Origin: JAJPHW01 sp963771505
GTDB lineage: Bacteria > Acidobacteriota > Terriglobia > Terriglobales > Acidobacteriaceae
Reading direction: 5' to 3'
Assembly: GCA_963771505.1 (NCBI GenBank)
Contig: CAVYTO010000006.1
Span: forward strand, 1 to 64,000
DNA length: 64,000 nt
The position numbers and the translations under genes are program-made. Shown here in pieces: positions 26,927 through 34,723 of the stretch (the first letter of the stretch is position 1; every line of letters begins with the position of its first letter). The notes under the pieces are model-generated. The model saw nothing but the letters and a program-made list of their open reading frames with translations, searched no databases and was not told the DNA's origin.

Positions 26927-28138
26927 ATGTCGAAACTCACGATCCGCGACCTCGAACTTAACGACCGCCGCATCTTCATGCGCGTGGACTTCAACGTTCC
27001 CATGGAAGATGGCCGTGTCATGGACGACACCCGCATCCGCGAAACCCTGCCCAGCATTGAGTACGCGCTGCGCCGCGGAGCGCGGCTGATTCTCGCGTCG
27101 CACCTCGGGCGTCCGAAAGGCAAACCAAATCCGAAACTGAGCCTGAAGCCTGTTGCCGAGCGCCTTCGCATGCTGCTCGACAAAGAACTGGCGCGCGGCG
27201 AAAACGTCGGATTCTCACCCGAAACCGTCGGCCAGGAAGCCACAGAAATGGCGGGCAAACTCGAAAAGGGACAAACGCTGCTGCTCGAAAATCTGCGCTT
27301 CCAAGCGGAAGAAGAAGCCAACGACGAAGCATTCTCAAAGAAACTGGCTGCGCTCGCCGACTTCTATGTGAACGACGCCTTCGGCGCGGCCCACCGCGCC
27401 CACGCTTCCACCGTCGGCATCACCCACTTCAGCAAGAAGTCCGTCGCCGGACTTCTGATGGAAAAAGAGCTGGAATATCTCGGCAAAGCCCTCCAGCATC
27501 CGGAGACGCCGTTCGTCGCCATCATCGGCGGCGCAAAAGTCAGCGACAAGATTGCCGTAATCGAAAACCTGATGGGACGCGTCGACACTATCATCATCGG
27601 CGGCGCCATGGCTTACACCTTTCTCAAAGCCCAGGGCCACGAAGTCGGCAAATCTTTGGTGGAAGACGACAAAGTCGATCTCGCCCGCCAACTGCTCGAA
27701 CACGCAAAATCCACCAGCGTGAAGTTTCTTCTGCCCATCGATCACATCGTGGCCATGAAGATTGATGTTCACTCGGTCGTGCATACGATCGGCGAGGGAC
27801 AGCCCATTCCGCCGGACATGATGGGTCTCGACATCGGTCCAAAATCGGTTGCGCTATTTTCGGAAGAAATCGCAGACGCTCGCACCATCATCTGGAACGG
27901 CCCCATGGGAGTCTTCGAGGTCGCGCCATTCTCGCGCGGCACGTTCAAAATCGCCCACGCCATTGCCGACAACGGGGCAGCCACATCCATCGTCGGCGGC
28001 GGAGATTCCGTCTCGGCTGTGAAGGCGGCCAACGTAGCCGACAAAATCACCCACATCTCCACCGGCGGAGGGGCTTCGCTTGAATTCCTCGAAGGTAAAA
28101 AACTCCCTGGCGTAGAAGCCCTCACCGACAAGAAATAA
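26927..28138 (+). CDS. pgk: phosphoglycerate kinase
   Basis: 403-residue enzyme that makes ATP from 1,3-bisphosphoglycerate. The family signature MRVDFNVPM (21-29 region), the substrate-binding SHLGRPKGKPNP and the nucleotide-site segment SIVGGGDSVSAVKAA are all visible. Length is normal. It lies downstream of gap in the same direction, a conserved order. Confidence 0.97.
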   Translation: MSKLTIRDLELNDRRIFMRVDFNVPMEDGRVMDDTRIRETLPSIEYALRRGARLILASHLGRPKGKPNPKLSLKPVAERLRMLLDKELARGENVGFSPETVGQEATEMAGKLEKGQTLLLENLRFQAEEEANDEAFSKKLAALADFYVNDAFGAAHRAHASTVGITHFSKKSVAGLLMEKELEYLGKALQHPETPFVAIIGGAKVSDKIAVIENLMGRVDTIIIGGAMAYTFLKAQGHEVGKSLVEDDKVDLARQLLEHAKSTSVKFLLPIDHIVAMKIDVHSVVHTIGEGQPIPPDMMGLDIGPKSVALFSEEIADARTIIWNGPMGVFEVAPFSRGTFKIAHAIADNGAATSIVGGGDSVSAVKAANVADKITHISTGGGASLEFLEGKKLPGVEALTDKK

Positions 28139-28147
28139 CAGCCGGAC

Positions 28148-28190
28148 TGTCATCCAGAACGCCGCGGGATTTCCGCCCCGCGGAAATCCC
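28148..28190. repeat. interspersed-repeat copy with strong palindrome after pgk
   Basis: TGTCATCC at 28148 is followed by a perfect 11-bp inverted repeat, GGGATTTCCGC/GCGGAAATCCC (28166-28176 with 28180-28190), with a CCC loop. There is no T run on the plus strand. It may be a repeat palindrome or a weak terminator for pgk. Confidence 0.55.
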
Positions 28191-28281
28191 CAAGTCGAAC
28201 GATCCCTCGCATCTCCTGAATCCCTGCACAGCCCCATCCGGCCCTACAATATTTCCGCCTCCAATTCGTCTACAACAGTAG

Positions 28282-28863
28282 ATGGAAGCGGCAACTCCAG
28301 GCCGGATGGCATTCGAACAGGACCAGCAGATCTCCGACGTGGTCGCGCGGGAACAGTCCCGGCTGCGCAATTTCATTCGCAGTCGTGTGGCTGATCCGGG
28401 CGACGCCGAAGATATTTTGCAGGATGTCTTCTACGAACTGGTCGAGGCCAACCGGCTGTTGATGCCCATCGAGCACGTCACCGGATGGCTGTTTCGCGTG
28501 GCGCGAAATCGCATCACCGACCTCTTCCGCAAAAAGAAGCCACAGAATTTCAGCGACACTGCGGGAGTCGACAGCGACGACGGCGAAATGCTGCGCTTCG
28601 AAGAAATGCTGCCTTCGCCCCTCGACGGACCCGAAGCTGTTTATACCCGGGCCGTCCTCCTGGATGAACTTGAATCCGCACTCGATGAACTCCCCGAAGA
28701 GCAGCGCAAGGTCTTCGTCGCTCACGAACTGGAAGGCCGCGCCTTCAAGGAACTGTCCGCCGAGTCCGGAGTGCCGGTCAATACCTTGCTCTCACGCAAA
28801 CGCTATGCGGTGCTGCACCTGCGTGAGCGCTTGCAAAATGTTTATGACGAATTTACGAAATGA
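28282..28863 (+). CDS. ECF-type RNA polymerase sigma factor
   Basis: 193 residues with sigma region 2 (DAEDILQDVFYELVEA, then VTGWLFRVARNRITDLFRKK) and region 4 (LPEEQRKVFVAHELEGRAFKE, with the helix-turn-helix SAESGVPVNTLLSRKRYAV). No region 3 is present, as expected for ECF sigma factors. The next gene, 9 bases downstream, encodes a small membrane protein that could be its partner, but no zinc-finger anti-sigma motif is visible there. Target promoters are unknown. Confidence 0.92.
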   Translation: MEAATPGRMAFEQDQQISDVVAREQSRLRNFIRSRVADPGDAEDILQDVFYELVEANRLLMPIEHVTGWLFRVARNRITDLFRKKKPQNFSDTAGVDSDDGEMLRFEEMLPSPLDGPEAVYTRAVLLDELESALDELPEEQRKVFVAHELEGRAFKELSAESGVPVNTLLSRKRYAVLHLRERLQNVYDEFTK

Positions 28864-28872
28864 GGAAATAAC

Positions 28873-29223
28873 ATGAGAAAACTTTTTATCGTTCCCGCAG
28901 CGATTGCGGCCGTAATCTTATTTTGCTTTGTCGGCGGCGAAATCGTGATGCGCCTGTGGAACTGGCTGATGCCATCTCTCTTCGGCTGGCACTCAATCAC
29001 CTTCTGGCAAGCCTTCGGGATCCTTGCGCTTTGCCGCATTCTCTTCGGCAGCCACGGATGGCGTGGCCGCGGCCACTCCAATTTTCGCGGCCGCATGAAA
29101 GACAGGATGCGTGGCCGCTGCAACCGCATGACTCCCGAAGAGCGCGAACGCTTCCGCCAAGCCATGCGTGAACAGTGGGGCTTCGGCTCTACCGCCAGCG
29201 AAACCCAACCGCAGCATCCGTAG
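28873..29223 (+). CDS. small membrane protein co-encoded with the ECF sigma factor
   Basis: 116 residues. The first membrane helix is about residues 4-24 (FIVPAAIAAVILFCFVGGE) and a second hydrophobic segment is about 43-58 (FWQAFGILALCRILFG). The C-terminal half is arginine-rich and contains MTPEERERFRQAMRE. It has a good ribosome binding site (GAGG) and lies 9 bases after the sigma gene, so the two are surely co-transcribed. A role as a regulator of the sigma factor is inference only. I do not recognise the family by function. Confidence 0.75.
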   Translation: MRKLFIVPAAIAAVILFCFVGGEIVMRLWNWLMPSLFGWHSITFWQAFGILALCRILFGSHGWRGRGHSNFRGRMKDRMRGRCNRMTPEERERFRQAMREQWGFGSTASETQPQHP

Positions 29224-29232
29224 AATTTAGAC

Positions 29233-29247
29233 TTGTCATTTCGAATC
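29233..29247. repeat. degenerate interspersed-repeat core
   Basis: TTGTCATTTCGAATC lies in the gap before tpiA. It resembles the TTGTCATC cores seen at other intergenic sites of the window. Confidence 0.35.
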
Positions 29248-29347
29248 GAGAAACCTTGCGTCTCTACTTCCTTGATGCCCCAGGGTTCGCGCCGTTTTTT
29301 GGCGCTAACCAGGGCCCACCAAACCCTTGACGTACAATCGACCGATC

Positions 29348-30100
29348 ATGCCTCGCAAGAAACTGATCGCCGCCAATTGGAAGATGTACAAAACTCCGAA
29401 CCACGCCGAGGATTTCCTTCGCGTCTGCCTGCCTATCCTGATTTTCCAGACATCCAGCGAGGTCGTAATCTGCCCGCCGTTTACCAGCCTCGCCGCAGTC
29501 GCGCAAACCGTTAAAACGAGCGGGGTGGGCGTTGGCGGACAAAACATGCACTGGGAAAAAGAAGGCGCATTTACCGGAGAGATTTCCGCGGCGATGCTGC
29601 TCGCAGCCGGCTGCACGCACGTGATTCTTGGCCACTCCGAACGCCGCCAATATTTTGGCGAAACTGACGACACCGTGAATCTAAAGCTCAAAGCTGCGCT
29701 CGAAGCCGGACTCACGCCAATCGTTTGCGTCGGCGAAGTGTTAGAAGAACGAGAGGCCGGACTTACCGAAGACGTCCTGCGCCGCCAATGCATGCGGGCT
29801 TTCTATTCGCTCTCGGCCCACAAAGCCGTAGGGTTGGTCATCGCGTACGAACCGGTCTGGGCCATCGGCACCGGTAAAACTGCTACGCCTCAGTTGGCTG
29901 TGGAAGCCCACAGCCTGATCCGCGGCGAAGCCGCCAAAGCTTTCGGCGACGAATTCGCCGCGGAGACTCGCATCCTTTACGGCGGGTCGGTAAAGCCCGA
30001 CAACGCCAAAGCGCTAATGTCAGAGGAAGAAATCGACGGAGCGTTAGTCGGAGGGGCGAGCCTCAATCCCGAAACATTCGCCGCCATCGTCAACGCTTAG
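29348..30100 (+). CDS. tpiA: triosephosphate isomerase
   Basis: 250-residue TIM-barrel enzyme that interconverts dihydroxyacetone phosphate and glyceraldehyde 3-phosphate. Active-site residues are N10 and K12 (AANWKMYK), H96 (ILGHSERR) and E168 (AYEPVWAIGTGKTA); the phosphate loop YGGSVKPDN is present. The ATG at 29348 gives the normal family length; an upstream TTG would add 7 residues. It completes the gap-pgk-tpiA set, interrupted by the sigma factor pair. Its stop codon abuts the convergent M23 gene. Confidence 0.96.
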   Translation: MPRKKLIAANWKMYKTPNHAEDFLRVCLPILIFQTSSEVVICPPFTSLAAVAQTVKTSGVGVGGQNMHWEKEGAFTGEISAAMLLAAGCTHVILGHSERRQYFGETDDTVNLKLKAALEAGLTPIVCVGEVLEEREAGLTEDVLRRQCMRAFYSLSAHKAVGLVIAYEPVWAIGTGKTATPQLAVEAHSLIRGEAAKAFGDEFAAETRILYGGSVKPDNAKALMSEEEIDGALVGGASLNPETFAAIVNA

Positions 30101-31243
30101 TTATTTTTTCTGCGATTCTATGATGTCCCCACTGTCGACCTGCCCCAAACCCACAGCTTCCACATTTGCCCCCATAATTCTGCGGAAATTATGGAAGTAT
30201 GAAGGGACACCTTCTGCCTTCATCACGTCTGCGTTATCGATTAGCATGTAGTGCAAATGCGGGATGAATGCATCCCCGGCAAACCCCATGTTGCCGATCT
30301 GGTCCCCATCCTTCACATGATCGCCGACCCTTACCCGAACGCTGCCGGGTTTCATGTGCGCGAAGTAGCTGAACTCGCCGTTGGCGTGATCAAGCACAAC
30401 GTAGTTCCCACCGAGCTCGCGGTAGATGTCGTTCCCCGCAATGTTTGCATAGACCACTTCCTTGCCGTCGAATTCGTTTTCTGCCACATCGTTCGCCATT
30501 CCGACAACGGTTCCTGCCGCCGGAGCGTAGATCGCTGAGCCATATCCGAACCAGTTTTCCTTCTTGTACGGAGAATCGTGGTACATCTCGCCGTCCTTGT
30601 TCACTGGACAAAAATCGTATGCGTATCGCGTCGAATTTTCCCGCAGACCTAACTTTTCGAAGTTGGGATTAGTCGGATTTTGCCGCCGGTGATGCGCATA
30701 GAAGTCGTGCCCATCGAAAATCAGCATTCGCCCGTGCAATGGCAACGACAAATTGGTCTTTCCCGAATAATCCCGCGGCGTAACGTTCACCTCGGCGGAA
30801 TACTGATAGTCCAGCGCCGACGCTGTCTTGTAGCCGGGATCGTTGAAGTAAAACGTGTAAGACATTTTTTCCAGCTTCAGATCAGGCCCAAAGGAATAAA
30901 ACGGGTTGAACACTCCGAGTTGCCCATTGGCAGGCACGTCTCGCGGTTCGATGGTGGTCATTCCAGACGGGTGGCCGTTCTCGTCCACTTCGCGGCGAAA
31001 CATCAGTTTGCCTGTCCTGTCCCACAGCGAAACGCGAATCCGGTTGAGATGCAACGGTGTCAGCTTGGCGTTCTCGATCACGAAATCAAAATTCAACAAC
31101 TGCTGAGTGCCGCGATGTTCAATCAGCGGAGTTTCCGGTCGCACGGTGACACGCACCGGGGGTGCAGTGGAAACCGCCAAATCGGTTTGAGCGAAACCGA
31201 TCGATGTAAAAACAAAACAAGCCATCAAGGCATGGATCAACAT
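30101..31243 (-). CDS. exported M23-family peptidase-like protein
   Basis: 380 residues with a signal peptide (ALMACFVFTSIGFAQ). The C-terminal lysostaphin-type domain shows the barrel pattern APAAGTVVGMANDV, then NYVVLDHANGEFSYFAHM, and the zinc motif HLHYML in FIPHLHYMLIDN. The first zinc motif appears as TRYAYDF, which keeps the Asp but has no His directly before it; a His in FYAHHRR further upstream may supply the ligand. Function would be peptidoglycan or peptide hydrolysis in the envelope, or binding only if the first ligand is missing. The N-terminal 160 residues are beta-rich and unrecognised. Confidence 0.8.
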   Translation of the reverse strand: MLIHALMACFVFTSIGFAQTDLAVSTAPPVRVTVRPETPLIEHRGTQQLLNFDFVIENAKLTPLHLNRIRVSLWDRTGKLMFRREVDENGHPSGMTTIEPRDVPANGQLGVFNPFYSFGPDLKLEKMSYTFYFNDPGYKTASALDYQYSAEVNVTPRDYSGKTNLSLPLHGRMLIFDGHDFYAHHRRQNPTNPNFEKLGLRENSTRYAYDFCPVNKDGEMYHDSPYKKENWFGYGSAIYAPAAGTVVGMANDVAENEFDGKEVVYANIAGNDIYRELGGNYVVLDHANGEFSYFAHMKPGSVRVRVGDHVKDGDQIGNMGFAGDAFIPHLHYMLIDNADVMKAEGVPSYFHNFRRIMGANVEAVGLGQVDSGDIIESQKK

Positions 31244-31357
31244 GAACTCACCAACAAAAATTGAATTTTTTTATCCAATCCCCTGCCGGGAGCAAAATCC
31301 TAGCGCGCGAACTTTTTGCCCCGCTGCTCCGCCATGTGATCATCGTAGTTCAAGCGC

Positions 31358-31370
31358 CGTCATCCCGAGC
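31358..31370. repeat. degenerate interspersed-repeat core upstream of tRNA-Leu
   Basis: CGTCATCCCGAGC resembles the GTCATCCCGACC units between gap and pgk. It lies in the gap between the M23 gene and tRNA-Leu. Confidence 0.35.
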
Positions 31371-31413
31371 GCCGCCGCTTTCAGGCTAAGAGATGCGTAT
31401 CTGAACCCTTTGC

Positions 31414-31419
31414 TATACT
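31414..31419 (+). promoter_or_regulatory. probable -10 box of the tRNA-Leu/secG transcript
   Basis: TATACT matches the -10 consensus at five of six positions and lies 24 bases before the tRNA. I see no strong -35 hexamer at the right distance. Confidence 0.4.
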
Positions 31420-31442
31420 AACTCTGCCTTTATTTCCTCATT

Positions 31443-31527
31443 GCGGAAGTGGTGGAACTGGCAGACACACCATCTTGAGGGGGTGGCGCCGAAAGGCGTG
31501 GGGGTTCAAATCCCCCCTTCCGCACCA
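31443..31527 (+). tRNA. tRNA-Leu (anticodon GAG)
   Basis: Type II tRNA of 85 bases. Acceptor GCGGAAG pairs with CTTCCGC. The anticodon stem CCATC/GGTGG encloses loop TTGAGGG with anticodon GAG. The long variable arm CGCCGAAAGGCG confirms a leucine-type tRNA. T-arm GGGGG-TTCAAAT-CCCCC and an encoded CCA are present. It ends 19 bases before secG. Confidence 0.97.
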
Positions 31528-31546
31528 ATACATTTAAGGATTTTTC

Positions 31547-31870
31547 ATGATTATCGGTCTCATCACCTTCGTCCACATTTTAGTTTGCTTTTTCCTCATC
31601 ATCGTTGTGTTGCTGCAAAGCGGCAAGAGCGGAGATATCGCTGCTGCGTTTGGCGGACAAGGCAGCCAAACCGCTTTCGGCCCGCGCGGCGCGGCTTCAG
31701 CTCTCTCGCGCGCCACCACCTGGTCGGCCATCATCTTCATGGTCACTTCAATTACTCTGTCGATCATTGCCTCACGCCGCACCGGTTCAAACTCCGTGCT
31801 GCAAGGGATCAAATCGTCGCCGTCGAAGTCGGCTCCCCTGAATCCAGCTCCCGCGCCTCCGGCGAAATAG
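31547..31870 (+). CDS. secG: preprotein translocase subunit SecG
   Basis: 107-residue membrane subunit of the SecYEG channel. Two membrane helices (about 3-23 and 58-78) flank the conserved GQGSQTAFGPRGAAS segment, which is diagnostic for SecG. The C-terminus is serine- and proline-rich. It follows tRNA-Leu(GAG) by 19 bases and lies near tpiA, a neighbourhood shared with many bacteria. The next gene begins 7 bases downstream. Confidence 0.95.
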   Translation: MIIGLITFVHILVCFFLIIVVLLQSGKSGDIAAAFGGQGSQTAFGPRGAASALSRATTWSAIIFMVTSITLSIIASRRTGSNSVLQGIKSSPSKSAPLNPAPAPPAK

Positions 31871-31877
31871 CTCAGAA

Positions 31878-32507
31878 ATGATCCACGAAATCTTTCCTGT
31901 TGGACCGTTGCAGTGCAACTGCTCGGTCATCGGCGACGAAACCACGCTCGAAGGAATGGTCATCGATCCGGGGGACGAGATTGATCAAGTCCTCGCCGTC
32001 GTTCAGAAACACAAACTGAAAATCAAGCAGATTGTCATCACCCACGCCCACATCGACCACGTGGGCGGAGCGACGAAGCTTCGCGCTGCCACCGGCGCGC
32101 CAATTCTGCTCAACGAAAACGATGCCGCCCTGCTGAAAATGCTCGATGTGCAAGCCTCGTGGATTGGCGTCGCCCCTCCCGGTGAAGTAAAAATCGATCA
32201 GAACCTTGCCGACGCCGACACCATCCGCGCCGGATTGATTAACGTGACCGTCATGCATACTCCCGGCCACACCGAAGGCAGCGTCTGTCTTTATTTCCCT
32301 CTAGAAAAGAAATTGATTGCCGGGGACACTTTGTTCGCAGGCAGCATCGGCCGCACAGACCTGCCCGGGGGATCATTTCAGAAGATCGTGCGGTCGCTGC
32401 AAGAGAAAGTCATGGCCCTGCCCGACGAGACCATCGTCGTCCCCGGTCACGGGCAGCTAACGACGATCGGCGAAGAGCGCGAAAGCAACCCCTACATCCG
32501 CGGCTAG
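31878..32507 (+). CDS. MBL-fold metallo-hydrolase (glyoxalase II-like)
   Basis: 209 residues with the metal motif THAHIDHVGG (H56, H58, D60, H61). Further ligands follow in MHTPGHTEGS, IAGDTLF and VPGHG. The pattern is that of glyoxalase II-related hydrolases (YcbL type), which bind two metal ions and cleave thioesters. The true substrate is unknown. It is 7 bases after secG and probably co-transcribed. Confidence 0.9.
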   Translation: MIHEIFPVGPLQCNCSVIGDETTLEGMVIDPGDEIDQVLAVVQKHKLKIKQIVITHAHIDHVGGATKLRAATGAPILLNENDAALLKMLDVQASWIGVAPPGEVKIDQNLADADTIRAGLINVTVMHTPGHTEGSVCLYFPLEKKLIAGDTLFAGSIGRTDLPGGSFQKIVRSLQEKVMALPDETIVVPGHGQLTTIGEERESNPYIRG

Positions 32508-32518
32508 AATTTTGTTAG

Positions 32519-32556
32519 AAAAGGGTGCCCCGAAATTAAAAACAAAAAGGGTGCCC
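32519..32556. repeat. pair of 12-bp direct repeats
   Basis: AAAAGGGTGCCC occurs at 32519-32530 and again at 32545-32556, right after the hydrolase stop codon, with an A-rich spacer. The function is unknown. Confidence 0.6.
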
Positions 32557-32613
32557 TATCCTAGCCGCGCCCTTTTGCGGCTATGGTGGGATATCACCCC
32601 GCCGACACAATCC

Positions 32614-33282
32614 TCACTTCGCCTGTACCAAGGCCCACTGTCGCGTCAGCCCCTCATTCACTTTCTTCCAATCCACAGTTTTCAGAAGTTGTTCGACCCG
32701 GTCCTCGGAACCGTCCAGTTGGACCACAATATTCTCAATCACCGGCGCATGCGTCTTATGTATGAAGTGATAGTGATACGCAGCTTCGGAAACATTCCAC
32801 CGCGCCGCCTTCCAGTTTCCAAACAGCAACACCACCGACGTCCCGGAATCGTACTTGTAGTTCTTCACGTGAAACGCAAACGCCGCGCCCGGCACATGCA
32901 GCTCACGCCCATGTCCCGGATGCGGAGTGACAGGCAAGTTCAATACATTGATCCGCGCCTGCACCGTCACCCGATTCAGCTTCTTCGCGGACGACGCGTT
33001 CACATAAGTATGTGAGACCTGCTCGTTCACATCGAACGGCCCTTCCGGCGATCCGCTCACCAACACATCGTCCTTCACGTCGAAGGCCAACGCCGGATCG
33101 TCGCGCCATGCATCGTCGTCGCACTGCGCCATCACTCCGCGCATGACTTCCGCATAGTGATCGATTACAGGTCGCTCATCCGCCATCGGTTCCCGCATCC
33201 CCGGCCCATGCGCCCAGGCGCTTGCCCCTATCACCAACATCAACCCCGTCAGCTGCCGCAAAACTTTCAAATTCATCTTCAC
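32614..33282 (-). CDS. exported protein of unknown function
   Basis: 222 residues with a signal peptide ending near ASAWAHG (residue 25). The mature part contains HTYVNASSAKKLNRVTVQAR and HPGHGRELHVPG, but no catalytic motif I recognise. Histidines are clustered near AYHYHFIHKTH (about 165-175). It lies downstream of the aminotransferase gene on the same strand by 30 bases and may be co-transcribed. No function can be assigned. Confidence 0.65.
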   Translation of the reverse strand: MKMNLKVLRQLTGLMLVIGASAWAHGPGMREPMADERPVIDHYAEVMRGVMAQCDDDAWRDDPALAFDVKDDVLVSGSPEGPFDVNEQVSHTYVNASSAKKLNRVTVQARINVLNLPVTPHPGHGRELHVPGAAFAFHVKNYKYDSGTSVVLLFGNWKAARWNVSEAAYHYHFIHKTHAPVIENIVVQLDGSEDRVEQLLKTVDWKKVNEGLTRQWALVQAK

Positions 33283-33312
33283 AATTTACACCGGAGTTCC
33301 AGGCACTTGCCA

Positions 33313-34476
33313 TTAACCATTCATCAGTTGCAGCGTCCGTCCCACGGCGCGCCGAAAAATTTCTGGAGGCGTGATCAGGCTGAGAATCAAATATCCGTCA
33401 TTAGGGAAGTCAAAGAAGTGCCCGGGATGCAGCAGCACCGACGCTTCCCTCAATAGGCGAATCGCGAGCTCTTCATCTGTCTGCGTAACCGGGACTCGCA
33501 ATACTGCATACCATCCGCCCTCGACGCGAAGCCGTTCGCAAACCGTCTGCCGCGACAGTTGGCGATCCAGCTCGTCGAGGTTCGCTCGCACTCGCCGCGT
33601 GAGCTGTGGCTGAATAATGAATCGTTGCTCAAGCAGTGTCGGGGCGGCATATTGAATCGGCGCATTCATCGACAAATATGTGTCCGCAATTACTTCGAGC
33701 CTTTCCGCCGCCAGCCTAACGGGAATCTCCGGCCCAGTCGTCACAATCCACGCCAGCTTCATCTGCGGCAGCCCGGATATTTTCGACACTCCGCTCAGCG
33801 TGAACGTCAGCGCCTCGGTATTCGCGACAAATGATGGCCTCGGGCCTTCCAGTCCGTAGTCGAGAAAAACTTCATCGACAATGAGCGCCAGCGAATGCCG
33901 CGCGCAAAACTCATTCAGCACGTCCCGCTCGCCGGGGCTGACGAACGATCCGGTCGGATTATTCGGGTGCACCAACACAATCGCCCGCGTCCGCTCGTTC
34001 AACATCTGCTGTAGCGAATGGAAATCAATCTGCCATCCGTCATCGTAGAGCAGCGGATAAGGCACCAGCTTCACGTCCTGCAAATCCGCCAGAAAATCGA
34101 ATAGCGGATAACTCGGCTTAGGCACCAGCACCTGGTCCCCGGGATTGCACAGCAGCCGAAACACATACGAATAACCTTCGCTTGTGCTCGTAGTAAGCAG
34201 GATGGTCTCGGGGTCGGGTGCAATCGAAATCGACTGTGAATAGTAAAGACCAACCGCCTGCCGCGCACTTAACAATCCCTTCGGATCAGGATCGTAATCG
34301 AGGACTTCCGGGCGATTCAGCGAGTACAAAATGGAACTAGCGTCATATTCGAGTCGCGCCCGTGTCGGGTTCGCCACCGTCAGGTCCAGCAGCTCCCTGC
34401 CTTCGCCAACCAAATCGCGATGCGCCTGGGAGAAGCGATTGCGTGTAAAGTTCCAGGCCGTCCGCGATGAAAACAT
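33313..34476 (-). CDS. class I/II PLP-dependent aminotransferase
   Basis: 387 residues with the fold I pattern: NPTGSFVSPGE for the substrate and cofactor site, DEVFLDYGL, and the Schiff-base lysine in LSGVSKISGLPQMKLAW. Nearest relatives in look are aspartate/alanine-type aminotransferases. The amino donor and acceptor cannot be specified. It is divergent from tsaD across a 247-base gap. Confidence 0.9.
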   Translation of the reverse strand: MFSSRTAWNFTRNRFSQAHRDLVGEGRELLDLTVANPTRARLEYDASSILYSLNRPEVLDYDPDPKGLLSARQAVGLYYSQSISIAPDPETILLTTSTSEGYSYVFRLLCNPGDQVLVPKPSYPLFDFLADLQDVKLVPYPLLYDDGWQIDFHSLQQMLNERTRAIVLVHPNNPTGSFVSPGERDVLNEFCARHSLALIVDEVFLDYGLEGPRPSFVANTEALTFTLSGVSKISGLPQMKLAWIVTTGPEIPVRLAAERLEVIADTYLSMNAPIQYAAPTLLEQRFIIQPQLTRRVRANLDELDRQLSRQTVCERLRVEGGWYAVLRVPVTQTDEELAIRLLREASVLLHPGHFFDFPNDGYLILSLITPPEIFRRAVGRTLQLMNG

Positions 34477-34723
34477 GTCTGGGACATAATACTCGGGTTG
34501 GCCATTCTGAATCTAAAGGATAAGTTCGTCGCCTCGGGTATCTGAGCTGGGGGTCGCGGATGGGAATTACTCCGCAGGATGATTCGTTCACGATCACCCT
34601 GCGTGGGAAAAAGCAGAAAGCTACGGCAGGCCTGAACGAGCGCCCTTTCAAAGCAAGCAGCCCGCGATGTGGAAGGGAATCGATGAAGCTGGCACGACAG
34701 TTTGCTAGCATGGTGCATTCGCC

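Noticed and set aside
31441..31881. Plus-strand frame spanning tRNA-Leu and secG
   Set aside because: Covers a complete tRNA and a different-frame secG; not a gene.
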